Assembly: GCF_900070325.1 (NCBI RefSeq)
Contig: NZ_LN879430.1
Location: 1,977,379-2,041,378 of the forward strand
Source of the DNA: Herbinix luporum
GTDB taxonomy: Bacteria; Bacillota; Clostridia; Lachnospirales; Lachnospiraceae
DNA: 64,000 bases
Direction: 5' to 3'
Part shown: positions 38,750 through 47,861 of the stretch, in pieces
Layout: each line of letters opens with the position of its first letter
Position numbering within the stretch: the stretch's first letter is position 1
Notes under the pieces: generated by a model
Databases searched by the model: none
Told to the model about the DNA's origin: nothing
Seen by the model: only the letters and a program-made list of their open reading frames with translations
Program-made: the position numbers and the translations under genes

Positions 38750-39909
38750 TTAGTGTATCTAAAATCTTTATAAAATCAAATGTTAAAAAATTTACATCCT
38801 CAATTTTATCCCTTGCCTCATTTTTGCTAATTGTCAATCTCTTACTGGGTATTATATTATCAACAACCGGGATTTTTTCAGATTCATTAACAGACAATAA
38901 TACAATGCACTTTATGGAAGTTATATTTGACAGTGCCAATGAAGGTAGTATAGATGAAATAAAAGAAAATCTTTATAAGATAAATAAAATTGAAAGTATT
39001 GTTTGGGATTTTTGTCATCCTATTATGCTTAATGCAGTAGACTCCGATGCAAATGCTATTTTAAATATAATCGGAATACCTAAAGAAGCCTTAAAATACT
39101 TTAATATTACAACCGATAAAAGTGAATATTTTTTTATACCTTCAAGGCAAAAGGGTTCATTTAGCAAAGGTTCTGAGGCAGTATTTGAAGAGGGAGAATA
39201 TTTTATAAATGAAGAAGGGAACCTGGATAGTAAATTAGTAAATCATCAAGTTATAATTGATGATTATTATAAGGAATTTGATTTCGATATGCTTCCTCCT
39301 GATTTAGCCTTGATTGACGAAGCCAGAATGTTGGCTATAACCGAAAGAATGTATCCCGACGGGAAAGTTCATGTACATAGAATCTTAGTAACATGTGATG
39401 ATATATCATCTATGAAGGATATAGAAACACAAATATCTCAAATTTATCCGGATGCAACTATTCGATATTCTTTGAAATATAGTAAGGAACTACCTACATT
39501 TTCAGTAATGTTAATTACAGGAAGCAGTATTATTATAGTAATCTTATTAATTATATGTATTATTAATATTAGAAATAATGTGAATCAAATATTAGATACT
39601 CGAAACAGAGATATTGGTTTATTAACCTTATTTGGAACCGGTGATAAATATATAAAATCTATATTTATACATGAATTTTCTTTTTACGGATTTATTACAT
39701 TTATTATAGCCACCCTCTCCAACCTTATATTATTTGTATTATTTAAAATGGTATTGCGCCTTGACTTGTTAACCGATTATTTCTTAATCTATCTTATACT
39801 AAATTTAACTATTTCAGTTCTGGTATTCTGCCTTGTTAGCTTTTTACAAATAAGCAGGAGGGTTAAAAAATTAAATAAAGCTAAGCTATTTAAGGAGTTT
39901 TTAAAATGA
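38737..39909 (+). CDS. FtsX/MacB-type ABC permease
   Basis: The 390-residue protein has one N-terminal membrane segment (about 18-42), an extracytoplasmic domain of roughly 210 residues and three C-terminal segments (about 258-282, 311-338, 345-370), the FtsX/MacB arrangement used for mechanotransmission or lipoprotein/peptide export rather than import. It overlaps both neighbours (13 bp with the ATPase, ATGA with the lipoprotein). The substrate is unknown; peptide resistance or export would fit the type. Confidence 0.78.
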   Translation: MSKVISVSKIFIKSNVKKFTSSILSLASFLLIVNLLLGIILSTTGIFSDSLTDNNTMHFMEVIFDSANEGSIDEIKENLYKINKIESIVWDFCHPIMLNAVDSDANAILNIIGIPKEALKYFNITTDKSEYFFIPSRQKGSFSKGSEAVFEEGEYFINEEGNLDSKLVNHQVIIDDYYKEFDFDMLPPDLALIDEARMLAITERMYPDGKVHVHRILVTCDDISSMKDIETQISQIYPDATIRYSLKYSKELPTFSVMLITGSSIIIVILLIICIINIRNNVNQILDTRNRDIGLLTLFGTGDKYIKSIFIHEFSFYGFITFIIATLSNLILFVLFKMVLRLDLLTDYFLIYLILNLTISVLVFCLVSFLQISRRVKKLNKAKLFKEFLK

Positions 39910-40847
39910 TGAGATATTTATTTACTATTATTTTATGTTCATTATTACTAACAGCTTGTTCTGAAAAAGGCACCGAATTAACAGTAGAAAATAGCAGAGA
40001 TTCAATTGGATATATTACGAAAATAAAAGACGGGAAGCTATATATGGATATGATAAATATAGAAACCAATGAGACTAAAGAGATGTATTTTAAAAATCCT
40101 CTGCTTAAAAAAAGTTTTTTTGTGGATTTCTCTTCCATCATAAACTATCATTTATTAAAAGGAAATAATGAAACAATGAGTCTCCTGTTTGATTCTAAAA
40201 AATGCAAGCTTTATAAAATAGATTCAGAAAGAGTAACAATATTAGGGGAGACTGCAAATTATGTTTACTTTTCTATAATAGATGATAATTATATTAACAT
40301 TCACCAATTAAATAAGGAAAATGATACGATAGAATTCACTGATAAAAAAATAAAAATAACAGGTAAATTCATTATAACTAAAGCAAGCAGCAATTATGAT
40401 TCTGATGAAATTTACTGTTGCTATAGTATGGATGGTAAATCATATAGCTGTAAAATTAATAAAAATGATATATCCATAAGAGAATTGCTAGATTACCCAA
40501 CAAGTAATACTTTCTGCTTAAATGAATCAGGAGATAGATTTTTAAGTTTATATAATGCGAGTTCCAGTTTATATACTTTTGATCCTATTATAATTAGCTT
40601 AGATAATACACAAAGCAAGATTACAGCTATCGATAATTTAGAAGAAGGTAGTATAGAATTCTCATTTGTTTATAATAACACATTTTATATGGGATATCTC
40701 AAAAATCTATTATATCTCTATACTTGGAATCAAAATGATGGTTTGAAAGAATTGGAGCAAATTGAGAACTTTTCTAATATAAGCTGGACTATATATAATG
40801 AAAAGCTGTACATATATTTTGGTGAAAATTTTATTATAATAAATTAG
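39906..40847 (+). CDS. Lipoprotein partner of the ABC transporter, unknown function
   Basis: The 313-residue protein has a lipoprotein signal with lipobox LTAC (Cys18). The rest is beta-rich, with repeated short strands such as ILGETANYVYFSIIDDNYINI and KFIITKASSNYDSDEIYCCY, which could form a small propeller, but I recognise no family. It overlaps the permease by 4 bp (ATGA), which argues that it works with the transporter on the outer face of the membrane. Confidence 0.65.
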   Translation: MMRYLFTIILCSLLLTACSEKGTELTVENSRDSIGYITKIKDGKLYMDMINIETNETKEMYFKNPLLKKSFFVDFSSIINYHLLKGNNETMSLLFDSKKCKLYKIDSERVTILGETANYVYFSIIDDNYINIHQLNKENDTIEFTDKKIKITGKFIITKASSNYDSDEIYCCYSMDGKSYSCKINKNDISIRELLDYPTSNTFCLNESGDRFLSLYNASSSLYTFDPIIISLDNTQSKITAIDNLEEGSIEFSFVYNNTFYMGYLKNLLYLYTWNQNDGLKELEQIENFSNISWTIYNEKLYIYFGENFIIIN

Positions 40848-40863
40848 TTCTACAGATTATTAA

Positions 40864-40905
40864 TGGCCCATTCCTATATAACTATTTAGGATGTGGGCCG
40901 TTTTA
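40864..40905 (+). terminator. Terminator of the ABC triad
   Basis: GGCCCA (40865-40870) pairs with TGGGCC (40894-40899), with an inner TCCTA/TAGGA pairing, and GTTTT follows. Confidence 0.75.
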
Positions 40906-41044
40906 ACTAATTGTTTATATAGGGTTGTTTATTATAGAAATCCGACAGTAAAAAATTATCGATTTAAGTTGTTTTATGATATAATAAAATTAATGTAATA
41001 AAATATGCAAGAAAAATTTATTATATTTAACAAAATACCCCGAC

Positions 41045-41090
41045 GAAAAGACCTCTTTGATGGAACAAAAATCATTTGCGAGGTCTTTTC
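41045..41090. terminator. Hairpin upstream of the UvrD-like gene
   Basis: GAAAAGACCTC pairs perfectly with GAGGTCTTTTC (41045-41055 with 41080-41090) around a 24-nt loop. It may terminate an untranslated leader or small RNA started from a TATAAT near 40979-40984. Confidence 0.5.
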
Positions 41091-41204
41091 TATAATACAT
41101 TAACTTTTTATTACTGTATAACAACAATCGACCTACTTATCAGATAATGACTAATTATTATTTAACAACAAAATATACTTAGTACTTATATGACGAGGTG
41201 AAAT

Positions 41205-43670
41205 ATGGGTATCTTTAATACATTTAAAGAGAAATCTATTAAAAACAATGGGTTAATTGAAAGATCAAAAGCTATGATAAAGAAGGATAATGAATATCTG
41301 GATGATCTATCCGATTTTATTGATCCGAGTTTCGAATTAGAAGTAAAAGAACGATATGGTGCACTTATTGATGATATAAATAAATCAATAAAATTCTTTA
41401 CTCCTCATAGAACAAAACTCATTAGGAGTAAGAAAATGCTTGATAAAGTAGTTACTGAAATAGATCTTTCTATTAATAACCACAACAATATTGTAGCCCA
41501 ACAAAGAATTAAGGATGCAAGTAAAATAATAGAGCCTGTAGAAAACAGAAAGCTTGATGACCAACAAATGATGTGTATTGTTAAAAATGTACACAATCAT
41601 CTCGTTGTGGCAGGAGCTGGCACAGGAAAGACTACTACTATTGTAGGAAAAATCAAATATATACTTCTTAGCGGCCAATACAAAGCACAGGATATACTTG
41701 TGTTATCCTTTACCAACAAGTCAGCATCCGAAATGAGTGAACGAATACTCAATGAAACAAAGAGTAACATTGAAGTATCTACCTTTCACAAACTTGGTCT
41801 AAATATAATCACAAAAGTAGACGGTATAGTACCTAAAATATCCAAAATCAATGTAAATAAGTTTATTAAGGAAAATTTAAAAACATTATTGGTTGACCAA
41901 AGTTATAAAAATAAATTGTGTCGGTTTTTATATTATAGAATTGAGTATCAAAAAACAGAATTTGATTTTACTTCTATGACCGAATACCACAAATATCTTG
42001 AAACACACCCACCCAAAACCCTTAGGGGAGAAATTGTTAAGAGTTACGGTGAGCTTCAGATAGCAAATTTCTTATTTATAAACGGAATAAATTATGAATA
42101 CGAGAAAGAGTATGAAATAGACACGCGCACCGAAAATAAGGCGCAGTATTATCCTGATTTTTATTTACCAGATTACCAAATATATATTGAATATTTCGGA
42201 ATAGATGTTAATGGAAATGTTCCCTCATATTTTACCTCAACTACCCCGGGGAAGTCTGCAAAAGAAGAATATCTTGAAGGTATAAATTGGAAAAGGAATA
42301 TACATGAGCAAAATAATACAACTATGATTGAGTGTTTTGCATATGAAAAAATGATCAATGAATTGGAAGACAAGTTAAAAGAGAGACTTACCGATAGAGG
42401 TGTTCATATATCTCCAATTGATACTGATACACTGTGGAGTATTATTACAAATAATAGTGAAAATGATGTTTTATCCGGTGTAGCTGAAATATTCGGAACT
42501 GTTATTAATCTTATTAAAAGCAACAATATTTCCTTTCAAGAATATGAAAGAAAATGCTCGTCTTCTACTTTCGGAAAAAGAAACCTTGAAGTAGCTTCTT
42601 TAATTAAACCTATTTTTGAGACATATACAAATAAACTTAAAGAAAATGAAGAAATCGATTTTAACGATATGATTAATAAAGCCACTGCATATGTGCAAGA
42701 GGGTAAATATATAAATCCATATAAGTATGTAATAGTGGATGAATATCAAGATATATCAAAAGCAAGATTTTCTTTACTCAAAGCACTTAGAGACACAAAT
42801 GATTATGATTTGTTTTGTGTAGGTGATGACTGGCAAAGTATATATAGATTTGCAGGAAGTGATATGGCATATATATTAAACTTTTCAAACTTCTGGGGTC
42901 CTACAGAGATAAGTAAAATAGAAACGACATATAGGTTTTCCAAAAGCCTTATTGATATAAGCGGTTCTTTTGTCATGAAAAATCCCAATCAAATTAAAAA
43001 AAATATTCAAGGTAAGGAAAATAAATATGGCTTTGCACTTGGTGTTATAAAAGGATATACAGAAGACTATGCAGTTCAGTTTATGCTAAATAAATTAGAT
43101 GAATTACCTGCCAATAAATCAGTATTCTTTATTGGTAGATATTCATTTGTTATGAAAATACTTGAGAATACCTCGCAACTTCACTGTAGCTACGACAATA
43201 CAAACGGAACAATCAAAATCACATATTCGAAAAGAAAAGATCTTAAAATAACTTTCATAACAGCCCATAAATCCAAAGGCTTACAGGCTGATTATGTTTT
43301 TATTTTAAATAATAAGGATCGTGGAATGGGATTTCCAAGTAAAATTCAGGAAGATCCAATAGTTGATCTACTTCTTGAAGCAAATGAAACATTCCCCTTT
43401 GCCGAAGAAAGACGCCTTTTCTATGTTGCAATGACAAGGGCAAAGATAAAAACATTCCTTGTTACAATAGATGGTAACGAGTCGGTTTTTGTATCTGAAT
43501 TGAAAGATCAATACGAAAATGAATTAAAAACTGAAAGGTTTACATGTCCATGGTGCGGTGGTAAATTGGTGAAGAAAAAGGGACCATATGGGGATTTCAT
43601 AGGCTGTTTAAATTTTAAAACCTCAGGATGTAAATTCACCCGTAATCTTCAGTCAAGAAGTAGCAAGTAA
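41205..43670 (+). CDS. UvrD/Rep-type helicase with inserted nuclease-like domain and C-terminal zinc ribbon
   Basis: The 821-residue superfamily 1 helicase has Walker A AGAGTGKT (136-143), motif Ia SFTNKSA, Walker B VDEYQD (Asp512, Glu513), GDDWQSIYRFAGS, TAHKSKGLQADYV and a C-terminal VAMTRAK. Between the 1A and 1B parts is an insertion (about 270-370) with GELQIANFLF (Glu283), YYPDFYLP (Asp318) and IYIEYFG (Glu329), which looks like a PD-(D/E)XK nuclease core although the usual Lys is not obvious. The C-terminus has a topoisomerase-type zinc ribbon (Cys781, 784, 801, 809). DNA repair or phage defence is plausible; no partner gene is evident. It faces the damaged restriction locus. Confidence 0.85.
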   Translation: MGIFNTFKEKSIKNNGLIERSKAMIKKDNEYLDDLSDFIDPSFELEVKERYGALIDDINKSIKFFTPHRTKLIRSKKMLDKVVTEIDLSINNHNNIVAQQRIKDASKIIEPVENRKLDDQQMMCIVKNVHNHLVVAGAGTGKTTTIVGKIKYILLSGQYKAQDILVLSFTNKSASEMSERILNETKSNIEVSTFHKLGLNIITKVDGIVPKISKINVNKFIKENLKTLLVDQSYKNKLCRFLYYRIEYQKTEFDFTSMTEYHKYLETHPPKTLRGEIVKSYGELQIANFLFINGINYEYEKEYEIDTRTENKAQYYPDFYLPDYQIYIEYFGIDVNGNVPSYFTSTTPGKSAKEEYLEGINWKRNIHEQNNTTMIECFAYEKMINELEDKLKERLTDRGVHISPIDTDTLWSIITNNSENDVLSGVAEIFGTVINLIKSNNISFQEYERKCSSSTFGKRNLEVASLIKPIFETYTNKLKENEEIDFNDMINKATAYVQEGKYINPYKYVIVDEYQDISKARFSLLKALRDTNDYDLFCVGDDWQSIYRFAGSDMAYILNFSNFWGPTEISKIETTYRFSKSLIDISGSFVMKNPNQIKKNIQGKENKYGFALGVIKGYTEDYAVQFMLNKLDELPANKSVFFIGRYSFVMKILENTSQLHCSYDNTNGTIKITYSKRKDLKITFITAHKSKGLQADYVFILNNKDRGMGFPSKIQEDPIVDLLLEANETFPFAEERRLFYVAMTRAKIKTFLVTIDGNESVFVSELKDQYENELKTERFTCPWCGGKLVKKKGPYGDFIGCLNFKTSGCKFTRNLQSRSSK

Positions 43671-43732
43671 AGTATGCTTAAGATTACTACTAAGATTATC
43701 TATAAAATTAAAATGGTATACATAAAAATACA

Positions 43733-43769
43733 ATTGCCTGCAACAGCATAAGAGCTAGTTGCAGGCAAT
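43733..43769. terminator. Terminator between convergent genes
   Basis: A 12-bp stem (43733-43744 with 43758-43769; ATTGCCTGCAAC/GTTGCAGGCAAT) has a 13-nt loop. On the minus strand TGTATTTTTATG follows; AT-rich sequence lies on the other side. Confidence 0.8.
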
Positions 43770-43789
43770 AAGCATATACTAGTTATTAT

Positions 43790-44008
43790 CTACTCCACTA
43801 CATACTCCTCTATAAATTCTTCAAAGCTATCAATATCTTCAAAGGCTACTTCATTACCTAGAGCCTCAAAGTGTTTCTTTCCGCATTTAATTTTAGCACT
43901 TTCTGTTGGTCTTAGGGCATCAAACATAATATCCGCCTTGGTTTCCAGTACAAAGTAGAGCTTATCCTTGCCATCTACCTCGATTAGTACAGCCCAATCA
44001 GGATTATA
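43790..44008 (-). pseudogene. C-terminal remnant of a type III restriction endonuclease (Res)
   Basis: A 72-codon frame runs from the truncation point of the neighbouring helicase to a stop codon. It begins YNPDWAVLIE, then YFVLETK, LRPTESAKIKCGKKHFEAL and an acidic end. Asp4 and Glu22-Thr-Lys24 form the PD-(D/E)XK catalytic core found at the very C-terminus of type III Res subunits. It overlaps the helicase stop by 5 nt in another frame and has no start codon or ribosome site. The rest of res is missing, so this is the 3' end left by a deletion. Confidence 0.82.
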
Positions 44009-46496
44009 GACCTATACGGTCAATACGCCCGAATCTTTGTATAATTCTAACTGGGTTCCAATGAATATCATAATTTATTAGATAATCGCAGTCCTGAAGG
44101 TTCTGGCCTTCAGATATACAGTCCGTTGCTATAAGTATATCTATATATTCACTAACTTCGGGGTATACCTTTGAACATTCCTTAGAGATAGGAGAAAACA
44201 AGGTCAATACAGTATTTATATCTGACATCTTAATGGACTTTTTAAGTCCATTTGGTATAGGTAAGTTGGAATAATTATCACCACTACCTGTTACAATAGC
44301 CGAATAAATGCCTCTGTTTGCAAAGTGGTCGGCTAGATTTTCATATAAATATCGGGCTGTGTCTGCAAAGGCCGTAAATATGATAACCTTTCTGTTTTCA
44401 GGATTTATTGGATTTTGAATTTTGTTTTCTATAAGGGTTTTAAGTTCTATCAGCTTTGCATCTCTATCAGGTGTAACATTCATAGCTTCCAATAAAATAG
44501 TTTCCAGCTTGTCCTTATCTAACAATAGATCTTGCTTCCACTTTATTAGGTCCATATCTTGGAGTAATACCTTTACATTGTTGCCAAACATAAGGCTGTC
44601 AAACTCTGGGTCGTCTATATCAATATCATTAATATCTAATTCTGCATCATAGTCAAATTGCATTTGTTCTACGGCTTCGATAGCCTTTTCTATTTTATAG
44701 AGGATATTCTCAACGGTTAAAGCAAAGGAATTGATAGAGCTTTCCAATCTCTTTAATATACCAACACGCATAAGACCGACAAGACTTTGCTCTCTATCTG
44801 TCTGTCTAAAAACACTATTATGTGAACCTACTACCATATCGTATTTTTCTTCATAGGCAGCTCTTTTTTCAGGAAGTACATAACTCAAAGGTGAGTAGAC
44901 ACATAGGGTCAGTTTCTTAATAAGTCTATTGATTTCCTCTATAGGCGGGAACTCGCCTTTGGCATCAATTATTGGATATCTGTTTTCAGGTGGAAGCCTT
45001 GTAGGGAACTTGCCTATCTCATCTAAGTTATAATACTTCTCTATATGCTTTCTAGAGCGGGCAATTGTTACGGTATCTAGTAGTTTAAAATAATCTACAT
45101 CCATCATGTTGACAAAGGTTTCAGTTGTTCTTTCAGAGTCAGGTAGTTCAGACCATCTGTTGAATACGGTTTGTGCCTTTCTAAGGATAAATTCTATACT
45201 ATCCAGACCCACATTCTTAAAGGCATCATCCCTACCCTCAGTTATAAAGGCGATTTGGTTCTTAATATCATTCATCCTATTATTCACCGGGGTTGCTGAT
45301 AGCATAAGCACCTTTGTTTTAACACCGGCTTTTATAATATCATTCATAAATCTCTGATAACGAGTTATACGCCCTTTGACTGGTGGGTTGTTCCTAAAAT
45401 TGTGGCTCTCATCTATTACCACAAGGTCATAATTTGACCAGTTTAAAGTTGCAAGGTTAATCTCACCAGAGTAACCGCTTGTCCTACTAAGGTCAGTGTG
45501 GTTAAGAACATCATAATTAAATCTGTCAGCCAAAAAAATATTCCGTTTATCATTCAGGGTATAAATAGTCCAGTTTTCACGAAGTTTCTTGGGCGCAAGT
45601 ACAAGAACCCTATCATTCCTGAGTTCGTAGTATTTAATTACAGCCAGTGCAGTAAAAGTTTTTCCAAGCCCCACACTGTCAGCTATAATACAGCCATTGT
45701 ACTTCTCAATCTTATCAATGGCTCCCATAACAGCGTCTTTCTGGAACTTATAAAGCTTATTCCAGATTTGGGTCTCTTTAAAACCTGTACGGCTTTTAAC
45801 AATGTTATCCTCAGTTAGCTCGTCAAGATAGTCATAGAAGATATTATAAAGAGTAACAAAGTAAATAAACTCTGGAGTATTTTCTTTATATAGGATACGC
45901 ATTTGCTCAAGAACCTTATCTTTTACATCTTGAACAGCAGTATCATCCTCCCAAAGTTCGTTAAAGGATTGTAAAAAACCAATAGTATAGTCCTTACCAT
46001 ATAAACACATATTACTATCCAATCTGTTGGAAGGAGTAATGCCTAGGCCATCGGAAGTAAAGTCAACAGTTCCGTTTATTGAAACATTATCTTCAGGATT
46101 TTCTATGTAAACTAGTCTTGGCTGAGCAGGATTTGCTTGCTTCAATGATTTGAATTCAGCTTTACTTTCTAGCCACTGGGCACATTCCTTTGCTATAGCT
46201 GCTTGCTTCATTTCGTTTCTAAGCTTTATCTCAAACTCATTTCCCGATATCTTTTTTTCACTATTTCGCTCTATGTAGTACTCCCTAATAAGTTCTTTAC
46301 CTTTATTCACGAAAGTTGGTTCCGTAAAAATGAACCTCATATTATCAATTTTACTAAGTTCCTTCTTAAGTTCTGCATAGGCATAGATGGTAAAGTAAGC
46401 TGATATAATTGATAGCTTTGATCCCTTTTTAAGTTCCTTCTTTATTTCATCTACAACCCTATGCTTCTTATTATCTAAAACCTTAGGTGGCCTCAT
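44004..46496 (-). CDS. PLD-SNF2 helicase, truncated at motif VI
   Basis: The 830-residue protein starts with a phospholipase D-like N-terminal region (SKLSIISAYFTIYAYAEL, later NGTVDFTSDGLG). An SNF2-like superfamily 2 helicase follows, with GLGKT (Lys279), Walker B DESH (362-365), the SATPVNNR motif, a long insertion, and the second RecA half with VIIFTAFADTARYLYENL and IATDCISEGQNLQ. The frame ends directly after motif VI (QRFGRIDRIGL), where homologues, from memory, continue for some 200 residues. Such helicases are typically encoded in type III restriction loci with DUF4391, Mod and Res; here only the end of Res follows. The start at 46496 follows GGAGGG. Probably non-functional. Confidence 0.82.
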   Translation of the reverse strand: MRPPKVLDNKKHRVVDEIKKELKKGSKLSIISAYFTIYAYAELKKELSKIDNMRFIFTEPTFVNKGKELIREYYIERNSEKKISGNEFEIKLRNEMKQAAIAKECAQWLESKAEFKSLKQANPAQPRLVYIENPEDNVSINGTVDFTSDGLGITPSNRLDSNMCLYGKDYTIGFLQSFNELWEDDTAVQDVKDKVLEQMRILYKENTPEFIYFVTLYNIFYDYLDELTEDNIVKSRTGFKETQIWNKLYKFQKDAVMGAIDKIEKYNGCIIADSVGLGKTFTALAVIKYYELRNDRVLVLAPKKLRENWTIYTLNDKRNIFLADRFNYDVLNHTDLSRTSGYSGEINLATLNWSNYDLVVIDESHNFRNNPPVKGRITRYQRFMNDIIKAGVKTKVLMLSATPVNNRMNDIKNQIAFITEGRDDAFKNVGLDSIEFILRKAQTVFNRWSELPDSERTTETFVNMMDVDYFKLLDTVTIARSRKHIEKYYNLDEIGKFPTRLPPENRYPIIDAKGEFPPIEEINRLIKKLTLCVYSPLSYVLPEKRAAYEEKYDMVVGSHNSVFRQTDREQSLVGLMRVGILKRLESSINSFALTVENILYKIEKAIEAVEQMQFDYDAELDINDIDIDDPEFDSLMFGNNVKVLLQDMDLIKWKQDLLLDKDKLETILLEAMNVTPDRDAKLIELKTLIENKIQNPINPENRKVIIFTAFADTARYLYENLADHFANRGIYSAIVTGSGDNYSNLPIPNGLKKSIKMSDINTVLTLFSPISKECSKVYPEVSEYIDILIATDCISEGQNLQDCDYLINYDIHWNPVRIIQRFGRIDRIGL

Positions 46497-46935
46497 ATAG
46501 TCAACCCTCCAACACAATTATATTGTATTCAAGATTAATTCTCTTTCTTACTTCAGTTTTCTCTACAACCTCCTTTAATAAATACTTTTTTATCATATAG
46601 TAATTATAATATATACATTGGACACATGATGTCCCTTTCATGAAAAAAGTCGAAACTTCTCATAACCTCTATTATATTTTATATTCTAATTAAACTCAAA
46701 TCCTGACAATATTTTAATTCTTTGCATTATTTTCCATCACCAACCATGTAGTTTATGAAACAATTTCTTGATAAATCAATATATCCTTGGTGCCTAAGAA
46801 CCAAGAATATAATCCTAAAACAAACACAGACATAGTACATTATTCATTATTTGCACTGTGTCTGTGTTCTTCTTCTATCCCTTATAATAAACCATCTACT
46901 ATACAGTTAAATCCATCTAACATCTTTACCAACTT
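46497..46935. other. Non-coding stretch upstream of the truncated helicase
   Basis: About 440 bp with no convincing gene. It contains a TATAAT on the minus strand (46603-46608), a small GGACA/TGTCC hairpin (46620-46634) and the terminator of the SanA-like gene. Confidence 0.5.
46824..46867 (-). terminator. Terminator of the SanA-like gene
   Basis: A 13-bp stem with one wobble pair (46824-46836 with 46855-46867; ACACAGACA/TGTCTGTGT) is followed on the minus strand by TGTTTTAGG. Confidence 0.65.
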
Positions 46936-47628
46936 TTATTCCCTAATATCATTAGTTATATCCCCATCTCCATTAACCGGTATGCTTTCCCCCAGATATG
47001 TGGGCTTAGGTCTAGCTATCACATAGAAAAAATCCTTAACCCGTGCTAGAACTTCCCTTGCATCCCGTCCACTTTGTCCATAATACTCCCGTGGACTTGA
47101 AGCTACACCATAGGCTTCTATTCCCAACTTCTCAGCCACATACAAGGCCCTATACAAATGATATTTTTGTGTAACTATAATTATTTTATCTGCTTTAAAT
47201 ATTTCTTTTGCACGATACAGACTCTCATAAGTAGAAAAACCTGCATGATCCATAAATATATCCGAAGAAGGAACCCCCTCATTAATTGCAAATCCTTTCA
47301 TAACATTGACTTCATCATAGTTTTTTCTTCCATGGTCTCCACTCATTAGTAAACGATTAGAAGCCCCCATCTTATATAAATCTACGGCAAATCTGAGACG
47401 ATCTTCCAACATATGAGTTGGTCTATCCCCCCACACACCTGCTCCTAATACAAGGATACAGTCTATCTCTTCTAAATCAGCCGCTTCTTCCGGAGATATA
47501 ATATACCTTTTAACAGAATTTTTTACATATCCATTAATACCAAAAACTCCGATTGTGCCAAGTAATCCTAATATTACTAAAATAACTAAAACTATTTTTA
47601 TCCCTTTATTTGTACTGGCCTTAAACAT
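46936..47628 (-). CDS. SanA/YdcF family (DUF218) membrane-anchored protein
   Basis: The 230-residue protein has one N-terminal membrane segment (about 10-31) and a DUF218 domain with CILVLGAGVWGDRPTHML, RLLMSGDHG and IIIVTQKYHLYRALYVAEKLG. This is the SanA-like group, linked in enterobacteria to envelope barrier function. The catalytic activity is not established. A terminator follows on the minus strand. It has no clear functional link with its neighbours. Confidence 0.8.
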   Translation of the reverse strand: MFKASTNKGIKIVLVILVILGLLGTIGVFGINGYVKNSVKRYIISPEEAADLEEIDCILVLGAGVWGDRPTHMLEDRLRFAVDLYKMGASNRLLMSGDHGRKNYDEVNVMKGFAINEGVPSSDIFMDHAGFSTYESLYRAKEIFKADKIIIVTQKYHLYRALYVAEKLGIEAYGVASSPREYYGQSGRDAREVLARVKDFFYVIARPKPTYLGESIPVNGDGDITNDIRE

Positions 47629-47799
47629 TTCATAATCCTTTCCTTTTCATATTAGCAAATATCTTTTATAAATTCTTTTTTGCTTAATTTTGTCAGGATA
47701 ATTATATCTTATTTTATATTAAAACGGTAGTACCAAACTAATTTAATATATATATATTGTATTTTATTGTTTATTTTTTCTTATTTTTGGCAATTATTG

Positions 47800-47828
47800 T
47801 TGACTTGGGAAAATTTGTATGTTAAAAT
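47800..47828 (+). promoter_or_regulatory. Promoter of the Ig-repeat protein gene
   Basis: TTGACT (47800-47805) and TAAAAT (47823-47828) are separated by 17 bp, 33 bp before the start codon. Confidence 0.7.
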
Positions 47829-47861
47829 GTTTGTACAATAATAAAAAAGGAGGTAGATACT

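Larger units (their letters stand above)
40848..41204. other. Intergenic stretch before the UvrD-like gene
   Basis: About 357 bp. It holds the terminator of the ABC triad and a second hairpin (41045-41090). Otherwise it is AT-rich with no coding signal. Confidence 0.5.
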
